64,000 nt of DNA. It comes from Desulfovibrio piger (lineage in GTDB: Bacteria; Desulfobacterota; Desulfovibrionia; Desulfovibrionales; Desulfovibrionaceae). The notes under the pieces are model-generated. The model had not been told where the DNA came from. It saw only the letters and a list, made by a program, of their open reading frames with translations, and made no database searches. This document shows positions 34,993 to 42,561 of this stretch, in pieces; position 1 is the stretch's first letter; each line of letters opens with the position of its first letter. The stretch spans positions 2,628,501 to 2,692,500 of the forward strand of contig NZ_LT630450.1 of the NCBI RefSeq assembly GCF_900116045.1, written 5' to 3'. Made by a program: the position numbers and the translations under genes.

Positions 34993-35099
34993 TTGACAAC
35001 AACCGGTAATTCAGCTATTGTTCTTTCAGATTCTTTTGAGAAAGAACAAATGTTCTGCAAGAAGCCGTTGGGGTGCCACCTGACGGCTTTTTGTTTTTT
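34993..35099 (+). ncRNA. Candidate small transcript: promoter, palindromes and terminator
   Basis: TTGACA (34,993-34,998), 17 bp, TATTGT (35,016-35,021) is a credible sigma-70 promoter. About 70 bases later a terminator hairpin AAGCCGT (35,062-35,068)/ACGGCTT (35,083-35,089) runs into a T-rich tract to 35,099. Between them lie TTGTTCTTTC (35,018-35,027)/GAAAGAACAA (35,040-35,049) and the palindrome AGAACA-aa-TGTTCT (35,043-35,056), whose core fits GAAC-N4-GTTC, a LexA-type box in Gram-positive bacteria. No start codon or protein is evident, so the product would be a ~70-nt RNA divergent from the replication-type gene. Confidence 0.4.
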
Positions 35100-35610
35100 C
35101 CGAAGCTTTTTTCATCCTCAAAACCTTGAGGCAGGTTGCGCTGAACTGCGCCTGTCGCATGACCTGCAAAGGATTGCTGGTGGCGCCCTGACAAAGCGGC
35201 GCTTGAGGAATCGCCGATCGGTCTGAAGGGATCTGAGGAACCTGAGCAGGCAGAGTGCTGTTTGCCGGGGGGATGGCAGAGGCTTCAACAGAAGACCTCT
35301 TCGCACATGAGACGCGGCAGAATCCTGGGCCGCTTCAGATGCGGAAGAAGCCTCCAGCGGTGCTTTTTCAGCACGGGAACAGGGCAGATTTTTTGAGGGA
35401 GCAGAGGGAGAAGAAGACGACTCCAGGAAGAGAAAACGGAGCCGTGAGAGAAGACAGGAAGAGAAAGGACGGTGTGAGAAGGGATACTTTCAGCGGGCAA
35501 AAACAGGACGGCGCGCCGAGAGCATGGGTTACAAAAGCGGGTTACAAGCACAGAGAGTTTTGGTGACATTTTATGCCCCTCAATGTGCTATAACTCATTG
35601 AAATATAATG
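35100..35610. other. Intergenic stretch without a convincing gene
   Basis: About 500 bases between the small-transcript terminator and the tRNA remnant. They contain a short inverted repeat CCTCAA (35,116-35,121)/TTGAGG (35,126-35,131) and a purine-rich region (35,400-35,520), with no frame having both a ribosome-binding site and credible protein composition. A promoter-like pair (GTGACA ~35,562 and TGCTATAAC ~35,588) precedes the tRNA-like remnant and might be a relic of a tRNA promoter. Confidence 0.4.
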
Positions 35611-35628
35611 GCGGTAGGCGCATGTAAA

Positions 35629-35676
35629 ACGGCTTTCACGCCGTCGACAGGGGTTCAAATCCCCTTGGGGACGCCA
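35629..35676 (+). pseudogene. 3' remnant of a tRNA-Glu-like gene at the element junction
   Basis: From the anticodon arm onward the sequence parallels bacterial tRNA-Glu(UUC): anticodon stem ACGGC/GCCGT around TTTCAC, T-arm AGGGG-TTCAAAT-CCCCT, acceptor strand TGGGGAC, discriminator G and encoded CCA (35,674-35,676). The anticodon loop is one base short and no matching GTCCCC 5' acceptor strand lies upstream, so it cannot be an intact tRNA. It is read as the tRNA 3' end left by integration. Confidence 0.65.
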
Positions 35677-35677
35677 A
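35659..35677 (+). repeat. attL: Left attachment-site repeat of element 2
   Basis: ATCCCCTTGGGGACGCCAA here is repeated exactly at 49,177-49,195. It covers the T-arm and acceptor 3' end of the tRNA-Glu-like sequence and lies ~240 bases upstream of a P4-type integrase. The 13.5 kb between the copies is the predicted excisable element. Confidence 0.88.
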
Positions 35678-35691
35678 ATTTAGGTACAAAG

Positions 35692-35734
35692 AAGAATGCC
35701 AAAGTCCAAAAGACCTTGGCATTCTTTGTTTTTT
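35692..35734 (+). terminator. Rho-independent terminator after the tRNA remnant
   Basis: AAGAATGCCAA (35,692-35,702) pairs with TTGGCATTCTT (35,716-35,726), with an inner GTC/GAC pair, and is followed by TGTTTTTT. Confidence 0.75.
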
Positions 35735-35796
35735 CATTCCAATACGGTTTCCCGAAATCCAGCCTCGTCCGCTTGCATCCATGAAATTTGTGGGTA

Positions 35797-35845
35797 TATC
35801 CGTAGGTAGGAATGTGGTACGACATTTCCGATACCTACACGGATA
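35797..35845. promoter_or_regulatory. Imperfect inverted repeat upstream of the integrase
   Basis: The left arm (35,797-35,815, starting TATCCGTAGGTA) mirrors the right arm (35,822-35,845, ending ACACGGATA) with small gaps. It lies between attL and int, where arm-type integrase or AlpA/excisionase sites are expected. Confidence 0.4.
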
Positions 35846-35915
35846 ACCGGCCGGAATCAAACATATTTTTGTCCATGTGGGTATCTCTCCGTCCAACGAC
35901 AACCAGGGAGTGCCC

Positions 35916-37127
35916 ATGCCTCTTACCGATACCCACATCCGCAGTCTGAAACCCGATTCAAAGCCCCGCAAATATTTCGACGGCGGCGGCCTGTTCCTCT
36001 ATGTGCCCACCAGCGGCAGCAAGCTCTGGCGGATGGCTTACCGCTTTGACGGCAAGAGCAAACTGCTCAGTTTCGGGGAATACCCCAGCGTCTCGCTCAG
36101 GGACGCCAGAGAACGACGCGAGGATGCCCGGCGTCTGCTGGCCAAAGGCGTTGATCCTTCCGAGCAGAAACGGGAAGAAAAGAAGGCCAGAATCTCAGCC
36201 GAACGCGAGAGCTTCCAGAATATCGCCAGAGAATGGCATGAAACCCGCATGGCGGAGTTTTCTGAAAAGCATCAGGGAACCGTCATGTACCGGCTGAAAA
36301 CCTACATCTTTCCACGTATTGGCAAAATGCACATCGCCAAACTGGAAACACGGGATATCATGGAGGTGGTCAAGCCTCTGGAGCAGCGGGGAAACTATGA
36401 GACTTCCCGGAGAGTGCTGCAGATCATCAATCAGGTATTCCGCTATGCGGTCATCACGGGCCGGGCAAAGCACAATATCGCAGCCGATCTTCGGGGAGCC
36501 TTGAGGCCGAGAAAAACGGTCCATCGCGCGGCGGTGCTGGAACCGGAAAAAGTCGGCCAGCTTTTGCGGGATATCGACGCCTACGAAGGCTATTTTCCTC
36601 TGGTCTGTGCCTTGAAGCTGGCTCCGTTGGTTTTCACCCGTCCCACGGAACTGCGGGCTGCCCAATGGAAGGAATTCGACCTTGAGTCCGGGGAATGGCG
36701 CATCCCTGCGGAACGCATGAAAATGCGCCGTCAGCATCTTGTGCCCCTGTCCCGGCAGGCAATGTTCATTCTTCGGGAACTTCAAAAATACTCCGGGGAG
36801 GGAAAATTCCTTTTTCCCTCCATCCGCACGGAGGTACGGCCCATTTCCGATGCGACCATGCTTAATGCGCTTCGGCGCATGGGCTACCAGAAGCACGAAA
36901 TGAGCGTGCATGGTTTTCGCTCCATCGCATCCACACTGCTCAACGAACTCGGCTATAACCGGGACTGGATTGAGAGGCAGCTTGCCCACGGGGAGCAGGA
37001 CGAAGTGCGTGCGGCATACAATTATGCGGAATATCTGCCTGAGCGCCGAAAGATGATGCAGGATTGGGCGGACTATCTGGACGGATTACGCAACACACAG
37101 CAGAAAAGAAATAAGGAGGGAGTATGA
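35916..37127 (+). CDS. int: P4-type tyrosine recombinase (integrase) of element 2
   Basis: The 403-residue protein has an N-terminal DUF4102-like arm-binding domain (LTDTHIRSLKPDSKPRKYFDGGGLFLYV and WRMAYRFDGKSKLLSFGEYPSVSLRDAR), a core-binding helix domain and a catalytic domain. The catalytic domain has Arg in FTRPTELRAAQW, HGFR near residue ~330, His in RQLAHGEQDEVRAAYN and the nucleophile Tyr in YNYAEYL. GGGAG precedes ATG 35,916, preferred to an upstream GTG. It lies directly inside attL and reads into the element, as usual for tRNA-specific islands. Confidence 0.93.
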   Translation: MPLTDTHIRSLKPDSKPRKYFDGGGLFLYVPTSGSKLWRMAYRFDGKSKLLSFGEYPSVSLRDARERREDARRLLAKGVDPSEQKREEKKARISAERESFQNIAREWHETRMAEFSEKHQGTVMYRLKTYIFPRIGKMHIAKLETRDIMEVVKPLEQRGNYETSRRVLQIINQVFRYAVITGRAKHNIAADLRGALRPRKTVHRAAVLEPEKVGQLLRDIDAYEGYFPLVCALKLAPLVFTRPTELRAAQWKEFDLESGEWRIPAERMKMRRQHLVPLSRQAMFILRELQKYSGEGKFLFPSIRTEVRPISDATMLNALRRMGYQKHEMSVHGFRSIASTLLNELGYNRDWIERQLAHGEQDEVRAAYNYAEYLPERRKMMQDWADYLDGLRNTQQKRNKEGV

Positions 37128-37291
37128 AAAAGGACACCATGACAGACCGTGATGTTTGTATCTCCATCGGGAAAATAGAAGACGAGACGCAGGTGACGAG
37201 CAATGACACCGGCTGGAGTGAAGAAGAAAAGGAGCGTATGAGACAATACGGCTATGACGACATGGACATGATCCGGGCGTGGTATAGCTGA
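37124..37291 (+). CDS. Small acidic protein coupled to the integrase
   Basis: A 55-residue product (MKKDTMTDRDVCISIGKIED...) starts with an ATGA overlap of the int stop and has GGAGGGAG just upstream, so it is very likely translated. It is Asp/Glu/Met-rich without a recognised motif; its small size and position make a recombination-directionality accessory conceivable but unproven. Confidence 0.6.
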   Translation: MKKDTMTDRDVCISIGKIEDETQVTSNDTGWSEEEKERMRQYGYDDMDMIRAWYS

Positions 37292-37390
37292 AACAGGTTT
37301 TACAGGAAAACAGCGGCACGGAAGGTACATGACTATCCCTGCCGCTGTTTTTTATTGTCCATTTTTGGGCGACAGGGTATCCTTTCCTCC

Positions 37391-38368
37391 ATGACAGACC
37401 GACAGAACATAACCATAGGCAGAGTGCGGCAGGCGTATGGCCTGACAGTCAGAGAAGGTGAAATGCTTGCCCAGGCACTCTGGCCTGACGCCGTTCAGCC
37501 TCTGGGGCTATGGCACACGACCTATGAAAATTGCTGGCAGGCATTTGTTGCGGGCAATCATGTCGCATATGGAACGCAGATGCCGGAATTTCCTTCAGTG
37601 CCGGAACTGGGGGCGGGCATTCAGACATATCTGCTTGGCTTTGATGTGATGGAATTTTTCAGAAAGATATCAACGCTTGTTCCTGTTACCTCCCTACAAT
37701 ATGGGTTGAATGTCATTCTTGAAGAATCCTTTGAAGATACGGCGTCTGTCTTTCCCGAGGAACGAGAATTTCTGTTCAGCAGTTTGAAAATACTGAGCAC
37801 AGAAGACATCTTCGCGCAGTATTCACCGGACTCGCCTCTCTTTGAGAAACCGATATTCTCCATTCCCGCCTCAAGTTATCACTTCATTGCGCATATCTTT
37901 GCCGATACCATAATGGTGGATAGGAACGTTGCTATAAGATATCTCCGTTATTACCCCTTACGCCGAGAAGTGAAAGGCATCACCCGTGCCCTTGTGGAGG
38001 CCGTTTTACGGACAGCTTCGCCAGAATCTTCCGTTGCCGACAAAGCGGTGGCAGTTCCCCTGTGTGAAAGGGCACCGCATGATGGCAAATTCGTTTTTCG
38101 TATTCCCAGAGCCTTTTGGGAAGGGAGACCGGACGCCGCCGTCCGTGACGCCATGAAAGAAAAGTATCCTCTTTCAGTCATCGCTTATGTTCTCCTGTAT
38201 TGGTGTGGTCCTCAAAAATCCGAGACCAGTCACAAAACTCCGCAGGGCAGAAAGACGCATGTGGGGCGCTTGCTTGCGGGCAAAGAGTACAGGGACGACA
38301 AATCCTATCGCAATTTGATGGATATGCTCCTCAAGGAAGCAGATGCATACTCCATAGTCAAGGAATGA
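37391..38368 (+). CDS. Hypothetical protein of element 2
   Basis: The 325-residue protein begins MTDRQNITIGRVRQAYGLTVREGEMLAQALW, a possible DNA-binding N-terminus, and its centre is aromatic-rich and probably globular (SLQYGLNVILEESFEDTASVFPEEREFLF). The C-terminus ends with a basic helix (TPQGRKTHVGRLLAGKEYRDDKSYRNLMDMLLKEA). No family is recognised. The ATG at 37,391 has no clear ribosome-binding site and an upstream TTG is possible. It lies between the integrase and the AlpA-like regulator, the usual slot for accessory or cargo genes. Confidence 0.65.
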   Translation: MTDRQNITIGRVRQAYGLTVREGEMLAQALWPDAVQPLGLWHTTYENCWQAFVAGNHVAYGTQMPEFPSVPELGAGIQTYLLGFDVMEFFRKISTLVPVTSLQYGLNVILEESFEDTASVFPEEREFLFSSLKILSTEDIFAQYSPDSPLFEKPIFSIPASSYHFIAHIFADTIMVDRNVAIRYLRYYPLRREVKGITRALVEAVLRTASPESSVADKAVAVPLCERAPHDGKFVFRIPRAFWEGRPDAAVRDAMKEKYPLSVIAYVLLYWCGPQKSETSHKTPQGRKTHVGRLLAGKEYRDDKSYRNLMDMLLKEADAYSIVKE

Positions 38369-38492
38369 CCAGCTTGCCATTTTCCCGTATTTTTTAGATT
38401 TTCCCGTCATTTTCCCGTCCGATTCCCTCACGGGAATCTTCGGACGTGTGCCAGAGTCTCCTGAAATCCAACCAGATTCAGGAGATTTTTTT

Positions 38493-38711
38493 ATGAAACA
38501 GCATCAACCGTCCATCCCCGCTCACGGCCTTTTGCGTCTTCCTCAGGTTCTCAACATGATTCCCATAAGCAAGAGCGCATGGTGGGAAGGGTGTCGCACC
38601 GGACGTTATCCCAAACCCGTGAAGCTCGGTCCCAGAACAACAGTCTGGCGGGCGGAGGACATTGCCGTATTTATCGAAAGCCTTGGCCGTCAGGGAGAGA
38701 ATCATGAATAA
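38493..38711 (+). CDS. alpA: AlpA-family regulator/excisionase
   Basis: The 72-residue MerR-like winged helix protein reads GLLRLPQVLNMIPISKSAWWEGCRTGRYPKPVKLGPRTTVWRAEDIAVFIE, the AlpA signature (LRxxxV...SKSxxxxxxxxGxFPxPVKLGxRxxxWxxxEI). In P4-type islands AlpA activates int or excision. AGGAG lies eight bases upstream of ATG 38,493. Its end overlaps the start of the primase gene. Confidence 0.88.
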   Translation: MKQHQPSIPAHGLLRLPQVLNMIPISKSAWWEGCRTGRYPKPVKLGPRTTVWRAEDIAVFIESLGRQGENHE

Positions 38712-40485
38712 TCCCCTGCAAACCTTTCGGGACATCCTGACCGACAAGGGATTGATTCCGGCCGAAATCATGGCGGACGGGAACTTGCATCGTTGTCCTA
38801 CCCAGACCAAACCGCACAAACAAAACGGTGCATATATCGCGCATGTCGATACCCCTGCGACGCTTTGGTGGTGCAACTGGGAAAACGGAGAACAGGGCAC
38901 GTTTTGCGCCGAAGCAAAACAGACACTTTCAAGTGCGGAAATATCCGCATGGCGGGAGCGTCAACACTCCATACAGCGGCAACGCGAAGCGGAATATACC
39001 GAACGCCATGCTGAAGCGGCTCAACTGGCCAGACAGGAATGGAACTCTGCGCGTAGGTGCGATGCCAACCATCCTTATCTGTGCAGCAAGGGCATTACAG
39101 CTTTGGAAGGCATACGGCAGGCACGAGACGGTTCCCTGCTTGTTCCTGTTATGGATGCCGCACACAATCTGCAAAGTCTGCAACGCATCTATCCCGATGG
39201 AACAAAACGTTTTCTTGTGGGCGGCAAGGTATCTGGAGGACAATTCATCATTCAGGGGCAGCCGGAAAAGCCTGTTGCCGTTTGTGAGGGGTTTGCTACG
39301 GGCACAAGTATCCATCTTGCCACAGGCTGGACGGTTTATGTGGCCTTTTCCGCAAACAATCTCGCGAGAGTGGCCAAGACGGTGAAAGAACGATTGCCGG
39401 ACAAGACAATCATCATTTGCGGCGACAATGACGAAGCAGGACTCAGGAAGGGGGAAGAGGCAGCCGGACTTGCAAACGCTCAACTTCTGTTTCCCCACTT
39501 CACCGACGCCAACGGTACGGATTTTAATGACCTTCACCAGATAGAAGGCATTGAGGCCGTCCGTTCGCAACTGGAAACGGCGCTGATCAAACAGCAAGGT
39601 CTTATCGCTCTGGACATGGGCGAATTTCTTTCCATGTCCATACCTGAACGGGGGTATCTTTTATCGCCCGTTCTTCCGGTACAGGGCATAGGCATCCTGT
39701 ACGCTCCGCGCGGTATAGGCAAGACATTCGCCGCGTTGAGCATCGCCGTTGCGGTGGCTTCCGGCGGAGCCGTGTTCAACTGGCGTGCGCCGATGCCCAA
39801 GCGAACGCTGTATGTGGATGGGGAAATGCCCGCCACGTCTATGCAGAACCGTCTTTCCGCTCTTGTCAACGGCATGTCTGTTCCTCCGCATACGTTGAAA
39901 AACATGGCGCTCATCACACCGGATCTACAGCCCTGCCCCATGCCGGATTTGTCCACAGCCAGCGGACAGACCATGATTGAGCCGTTTCTGAAAGACGTAA
40001 ACATGGTTGTGCTGGACAACATTGCAACCTTGTGCCGCACCGGCAAGGAAAACGAGTCTCAGTCCTGGCAGACCATGCAGGCGTGGTTGCTGGAATTACG
40101 CCGCAGAGGGATGACCGTCCTGCTTATCCATCATGCCGGAAAATCCGGCGACCAGCGCGGCACCAGCGCCAGAGAAGACATTATGGACACGGTGATCAGT
40201 CTGCGCAGGCCCAGGGAATACAGCATGGCCGAAGGCGCACGTTTTGAAGTTCACCTGACCAAGGCGCGGGGCATATTGGGCGATGACGCCAAACCCTTTG
40301 AGGCCAACCTGATTACCGAAGGCAATGCCCTGCATTGGCGGGTTCGGGACATTGAAGATGTGGAACTGGAGGAATTGAAAAGGCTGCTCGGCGAGGGATA
40401 CAGCATTCGTGACTGCGCCGAGGAAATGGGAAAATCAAAATCGTCTGTCCACAGATTGAAAAGAAAACTGGAAGGTCTCGCTTGA
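38704..40485 (+). CDS. Toprim primase-helicase (RepA/P4-alpha-like replication protein)
   Basis: The 593-residue protein has a toprim region (~150-270) with VCEGFATGTSIHLA and IIICGDNDEAG. A RecA-like helicase domain follows with LYAPRGIGKTFAALSIA (Walker A, ~340) and MVVLDNIATLC (Walker B, ~440), and a C-terminal helix-turn-helix (YSIRDCAEEMGKSKSSVHRLKRKL). The ATG at 38,704 follows GGGAGA and overlaps alpA. It probably replicates the excised element from the iteron region immediately downstream (40,494-40,661), as P4 alpha does on P4 ori. Confidence 0.87.
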   Translation: MNNPLQTFRDILTDKGLIPAEIMADGNLHRCPTQTKPHKQNGAYIAHVDTPATLWWCNWENGEQGTFCAEAKQTLSSAEISAWRERQHSIQRQREAEYTERHAEAAQLARQEWNSARRCDANHPYLCSKGITALEGIRQARDGSLLVPVMDAAHNLQSLQRIYPDGTKRFLVGGKVSGGQFIIQGQPEKPVAVCEGFATGTSIHLATGWTVYVAFSANNLARVAKTVKERLPDKTIIICGDNDEAGLRKGEEAAGLANAQLLFPHFTDANGTDFNDLHQIEGIEAVRSQLETALIKQQGLIALDMGEFLSMSIPERGYLLSPVLPVQGIGILYAPRGIGKTFAALSIAVAVASGGAVFNWRAPMPKRTLYVDGEMPATSMQNRLSALVNGMSVPPHTLKNMALITPDLQPCPMPDLSTASGQTMIEPFLKDVNMVVLDNIATLCRTGKENESQSWQTMQAWLLELRRRGMTVLLIHHAGKSGDQRGTSAREDIMDTVISLRRPREYSMAEGARFEVHLTKARGILGDDAKPFEANLITEGNALHWRVRDIEDVELEELKRLLGEGYSIRDCAEEMGKSKSSVHRLKRKLEGLA

Positions 40486-40493
40486 CCATTTTC

Positions 40494-40661
40494 CAGGTGT
40501 CCCGCTGTACCGCTGCCTAAGCACCGGTACAGCGGGACACCTGCAATATTCATCGTATCTGTCATCCCATGAAGTCCAGCCAAATCCGAACAGATTTTCA
40601 ATTCTTGTCCCGCGTAAACTGAAAAAGTGTTCCGCATTCCTGTCACAGAAAGAACGGGACA
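40494..40661. other. Iteron-bearing structured region: putative origin of replication or transfer
   Basis: A perfect 19-bp inverted repeat, CAGGTGTCCCGCTGTACCG (40,494-40,512) with its complement at 40,525-40,543, begins nine bases after the primase stop. The embedded motif TGTCCCG recurs in alternating orientation at 40,498, 40,533 (as CGGGACA), 40,606 and 40,655 (as CGGGACA). There is no T-run, so it is not an ordinary terminator. The position between a primase-helicase and a MobV relaxase fits ori or oriT. Confidence 0.6.
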
Positions 40662-40686
40662 TCCATTGATACAAGGAAGTATTGCC

Positions 40687-41874
40687 ATGTCCTATCTCGT
40701 ACTCCACATGGACAAATTCAAGAAGGAGGCCATACGCGGCATCCAGAGCCACAACCGGCGGGAGCGGGAGAGCCACAGCAACCCCGATATTGACTACGAC
40801 AGAAGCGCGGCGAACTACGAGCTGCACGAAGCCGCAGCATCGAACTATGCCGAAGGCATTCAGAATCGTATTGACGACCTCCTGCTGGTCAAATCCGTAA
40901 GAAAGGATGCCGTACGCATGTGCGGGCTTATCGTCACTTCGGACAAGGCGTTTTTTGACAGGCTCACGCCGGAGGATACAAGGCGTTTCTTTGAGGAGAG
41001 CAAAGCCTTTCTCACGGAGTTTGTGGGCGCGGAGAATGTCATTTCCGCAATGGTCCACATGGATGAAAAGACGCCGCACATGCACTTTCTTCATGTACCG
41101 GTGACGCCGGACGGGAGGCTCAACGCCAATAAAATTTATACCCGCCAGAGTCTGCGGAAACTGCAATCCGAGCTTCCCGCCTATCTGCAAAGCCGGGGCT
41201 TCGTCATTGAGCGCGGCGTGGAACAGACACCTGGTTCCGTGAAAAAGCATCTGGATACCCGCGAATTCAAGCAGCAACAGGAAGCATTGAAGAAACTGAT
41301 TCAGGAATCCGAAGAGGCCACACGAAACTCACGACAGTTTATCAGCTCATTGGAACAGCGTGAAGAAGAGTTGAGAAAGAGCATAGAGGAGTATGAACGG
41401 CAGGCTGAGGAGACGGAAAAGTTTCTTCAGGAAGATTCCTCTCTACCGAAAGCCTCTCTTTTTAATTATCCGTCCGTGCTTGAGAAAGCCTCATCCATTA
41501 TTGGAGAGCTGAAAAAGGCGCTTGCCGTCAAACATCTTGTTCAGAAGCAGAAAGAAAGTCTGCAACAGGAAGTGGAAACGTTACGTCAGAAACAGATTCG
41601 GCTTGAAGCGGAATACACGGCTCACAGGAAACATAACCATGAGGAAAAAGAGGTGCTGGAAACTCAGTTGAAGAAAATGAAGAGAATCATGGCAGGCTAT
41701 CGGGAATTTTTGCTTCTGCCGGAAATCCGTCCGCTGCATATCGAGTTCGTGGAGCGCAAGCGTGCCGAACAGCTCCAACGGCAGCAGGAAGAGGAACGGC
41801 AGCGGCAGACGCAGGAGGCGCGGGACAGGGAGCGTCGGCAGGCGCACTTCGCCCGTGGCATGAGAATGAGGTAA
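40687..41874 (+). CDS. MobV (Pre/Mob)-family relaxase of element 2
   Basis: The 395-residue protein's N-terminal relaxase domain begins SYLVLHMDKFKKEAIRGIQSHNRRERESHSNPDIDYDRSAANYELH and has the metal-binding motif HMDEKTPHMHFLHVPV (~residue 123-138), typical of MobV proteins such as pMV158 MobM. The C-terminal ~180 residues are a long Gln/Glu/Arg coiled coil ending in GMRMR. AGGAAG precedes ATG 40,687. As the element has no secretion genes, the protein would need a helper T4SS, and element 1 encodes one next door. Confidence 0.9.
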   Translation: MSYLVLHMDKFKKEAIRGIQSHNRRERESHSNPDIDYDRSAANYELHEAAASNYAEGIQNRIDDLLLVKSVRKDAVRMCGLIVTSDKAFFDRLTPEDTRRFFEESKAFLTEFVGAENVISAMVHMDEKTPHMHFLHVPVTPDGRLNANKIYTRQSLRKLQSELPAYLQSRGFVIERGVEQTPGSVKKHLDTREFKQQQEALKKLIQESEEATRNSRQFISSLEQREEELRKSIEEYERQAEETEKFLQEDSSLPKASLFNYPSVLEKASSIIGELKKALAVKHLVQKQKESLQQEVETLRQKQIRLEAEYTAHRKHNHEEKEVLETQLKKMKRIMAGYREFLLLPEIRPLHIEFVERKRAEQLQRQQEEERQRQTQEARDRERRQAHFARGMRMR

Positions 41875-41912
41875 GGCGTCGGGAGGGAATCTTCGCACAG
41901 GCCGAAGATATA

Positions 41913-41960
41913 GCCCACTATGCTTCACTGACGTGAAGCCAGTGGGCAAGCGTCCCGCTT
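41913..41960. other. Two adjacent hairpins downstream of the MobV gene
   Basis: GCCCACT-at-GCTTCAC (41,913-41,928) pairs with GTGAAGC-c-AGTGGGC (41,933-41,947), followed directly by AAGCG-tcc-CGCTT (41,948-41,960). No T-run follows. It lies between the relaxase and the HTH-protein gene, so it may be an operator, an attenuator or the alternative oriT. Confidence 0.45.
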
Positions 41961-42021
41961 GACCGGAAAAGACAAAATACCCATCCGGGGCATAGCTCCA
42001 ACGAGTCAGAGGAGAACCATC

Positions 42022-42405
42022 ATGACCATCACCACAACACAATTGAAGGAAATCAGACAGGAATTTGCTGCTCTTAAACCCGCTTCCGTCACACTGGACG
42101 GGAATCGAACCATGTCCGTAAAGGAAGCAGTCTTTGCTCTGGCACCGACACTGGAGCGTATGAAGAAGCGCGGTTTCGGCACACAGGAGATTGTCGAGCG
42201 CCTGCACGAAAAAGGCATTGAAGTGAAGGCTCCGACCCTCGCCAAATACCTGAGCGAGTTCAGACGCCGGAAAGAAAAGAAGAGAGACACACCCCGCCCC
42301 GCCTTGAAGAAAACGGCGGCTTCCACGCCCTCTGCCTGCATCCGCGAATCGGACAGATGCGGAGGTGGATTTGTTCAGCCGGACATCCCTGACGAAGAGT
42401 TATAA
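42022..42405 (+). CDS. HTH-like accessory protein following the MobV relaxase
   Basis: In this 127-residue protein residues ~45-85 (FALAPTLERMKKRGFGTQEIVERLHEKGIEVKAPTLAKYLSEFRRRKEKK) form a plausible helix-turn-helix of the kind that chooses binding sites, and the rest is basic or disordered. GAGGAG precedes ATG 42,022; an in-frame start at 41,959 lacks a site. It resembles in layout the protein at 296-634 beside the other relaxase. A terminator follows at 42,442. Confidence 0.6.
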   Translation: MTITTTQLKEIRQEFAALKPASVTLDGNRTMSVKEAVFALAPTLERMKKRGFGTQEIVERLHEKGIEVKAPTLAKYLSEFRRRKEKKRDTPRPALKKTAASTPSACIRESDRCGGGFVQPDIPDEEL

Positions 42406-42441
42406 TGTTATCAACAGGAAGTATTCCCAAGACAGCGACAT

Positions 42442-42474
42442 GGGAGGCGATTTGCGGATTGCCTCCCTGTTTTT
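42442..42474 (+). terminator. Rho-independent terminator before the hsd operon
   Basis: GGGAGGC (42,442-42,448) pairs with GCCTCCC (42,461-42,467) and is followed by TGTTTTT, separating the mobilization genes from hsdM. Confidence 0.75.
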
Positions 42475-42492
42475 CACCAGACTGTAAAGCGA

Positions 42493-42521
42493 TTGAAAAT
42501 TGACCTATCTCTTGATATTTT
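42493..42521 (+). promoter_or_regulatory. Sigma-70-type promoter of the hsdM-fic-hsdS-hsdR operon
   Basis: TTGAAA (42,493-42,498), 17 bp, TATTTT (42,516-42,521), about 40 bases upstream of the hsdM ATG and downstream of the terminator at 42,442. Confidence 0.6.
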
Positions 42522-42561
42522 CGGAGAAATCGCATTCCCCGCTATCAGGAGATATTTGTAG

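Noticed and set aside
35255-35566. A 103-residue hydrophilic plus-strand open frame upstream of the tRNA remnant
   Set aside because: Very basic, low-complexity composition, a non-ATG or poorly supported start and no recognisable motif; more likely purine-rich non-coding DNA.
35600-35676. tmRNA (ssrA) 3' end or intact tRNA-Leu/Ser as the integration target
   Set aside because: A GCATGTA segment and a hairpin look superficially tmRNA- or long-arm-tRNA-like, but the acceptor strand TGGGGAC with discriminator G and the TTTCAC loop fit tRNA-Glu better, and no 5' acceptor strand is present.
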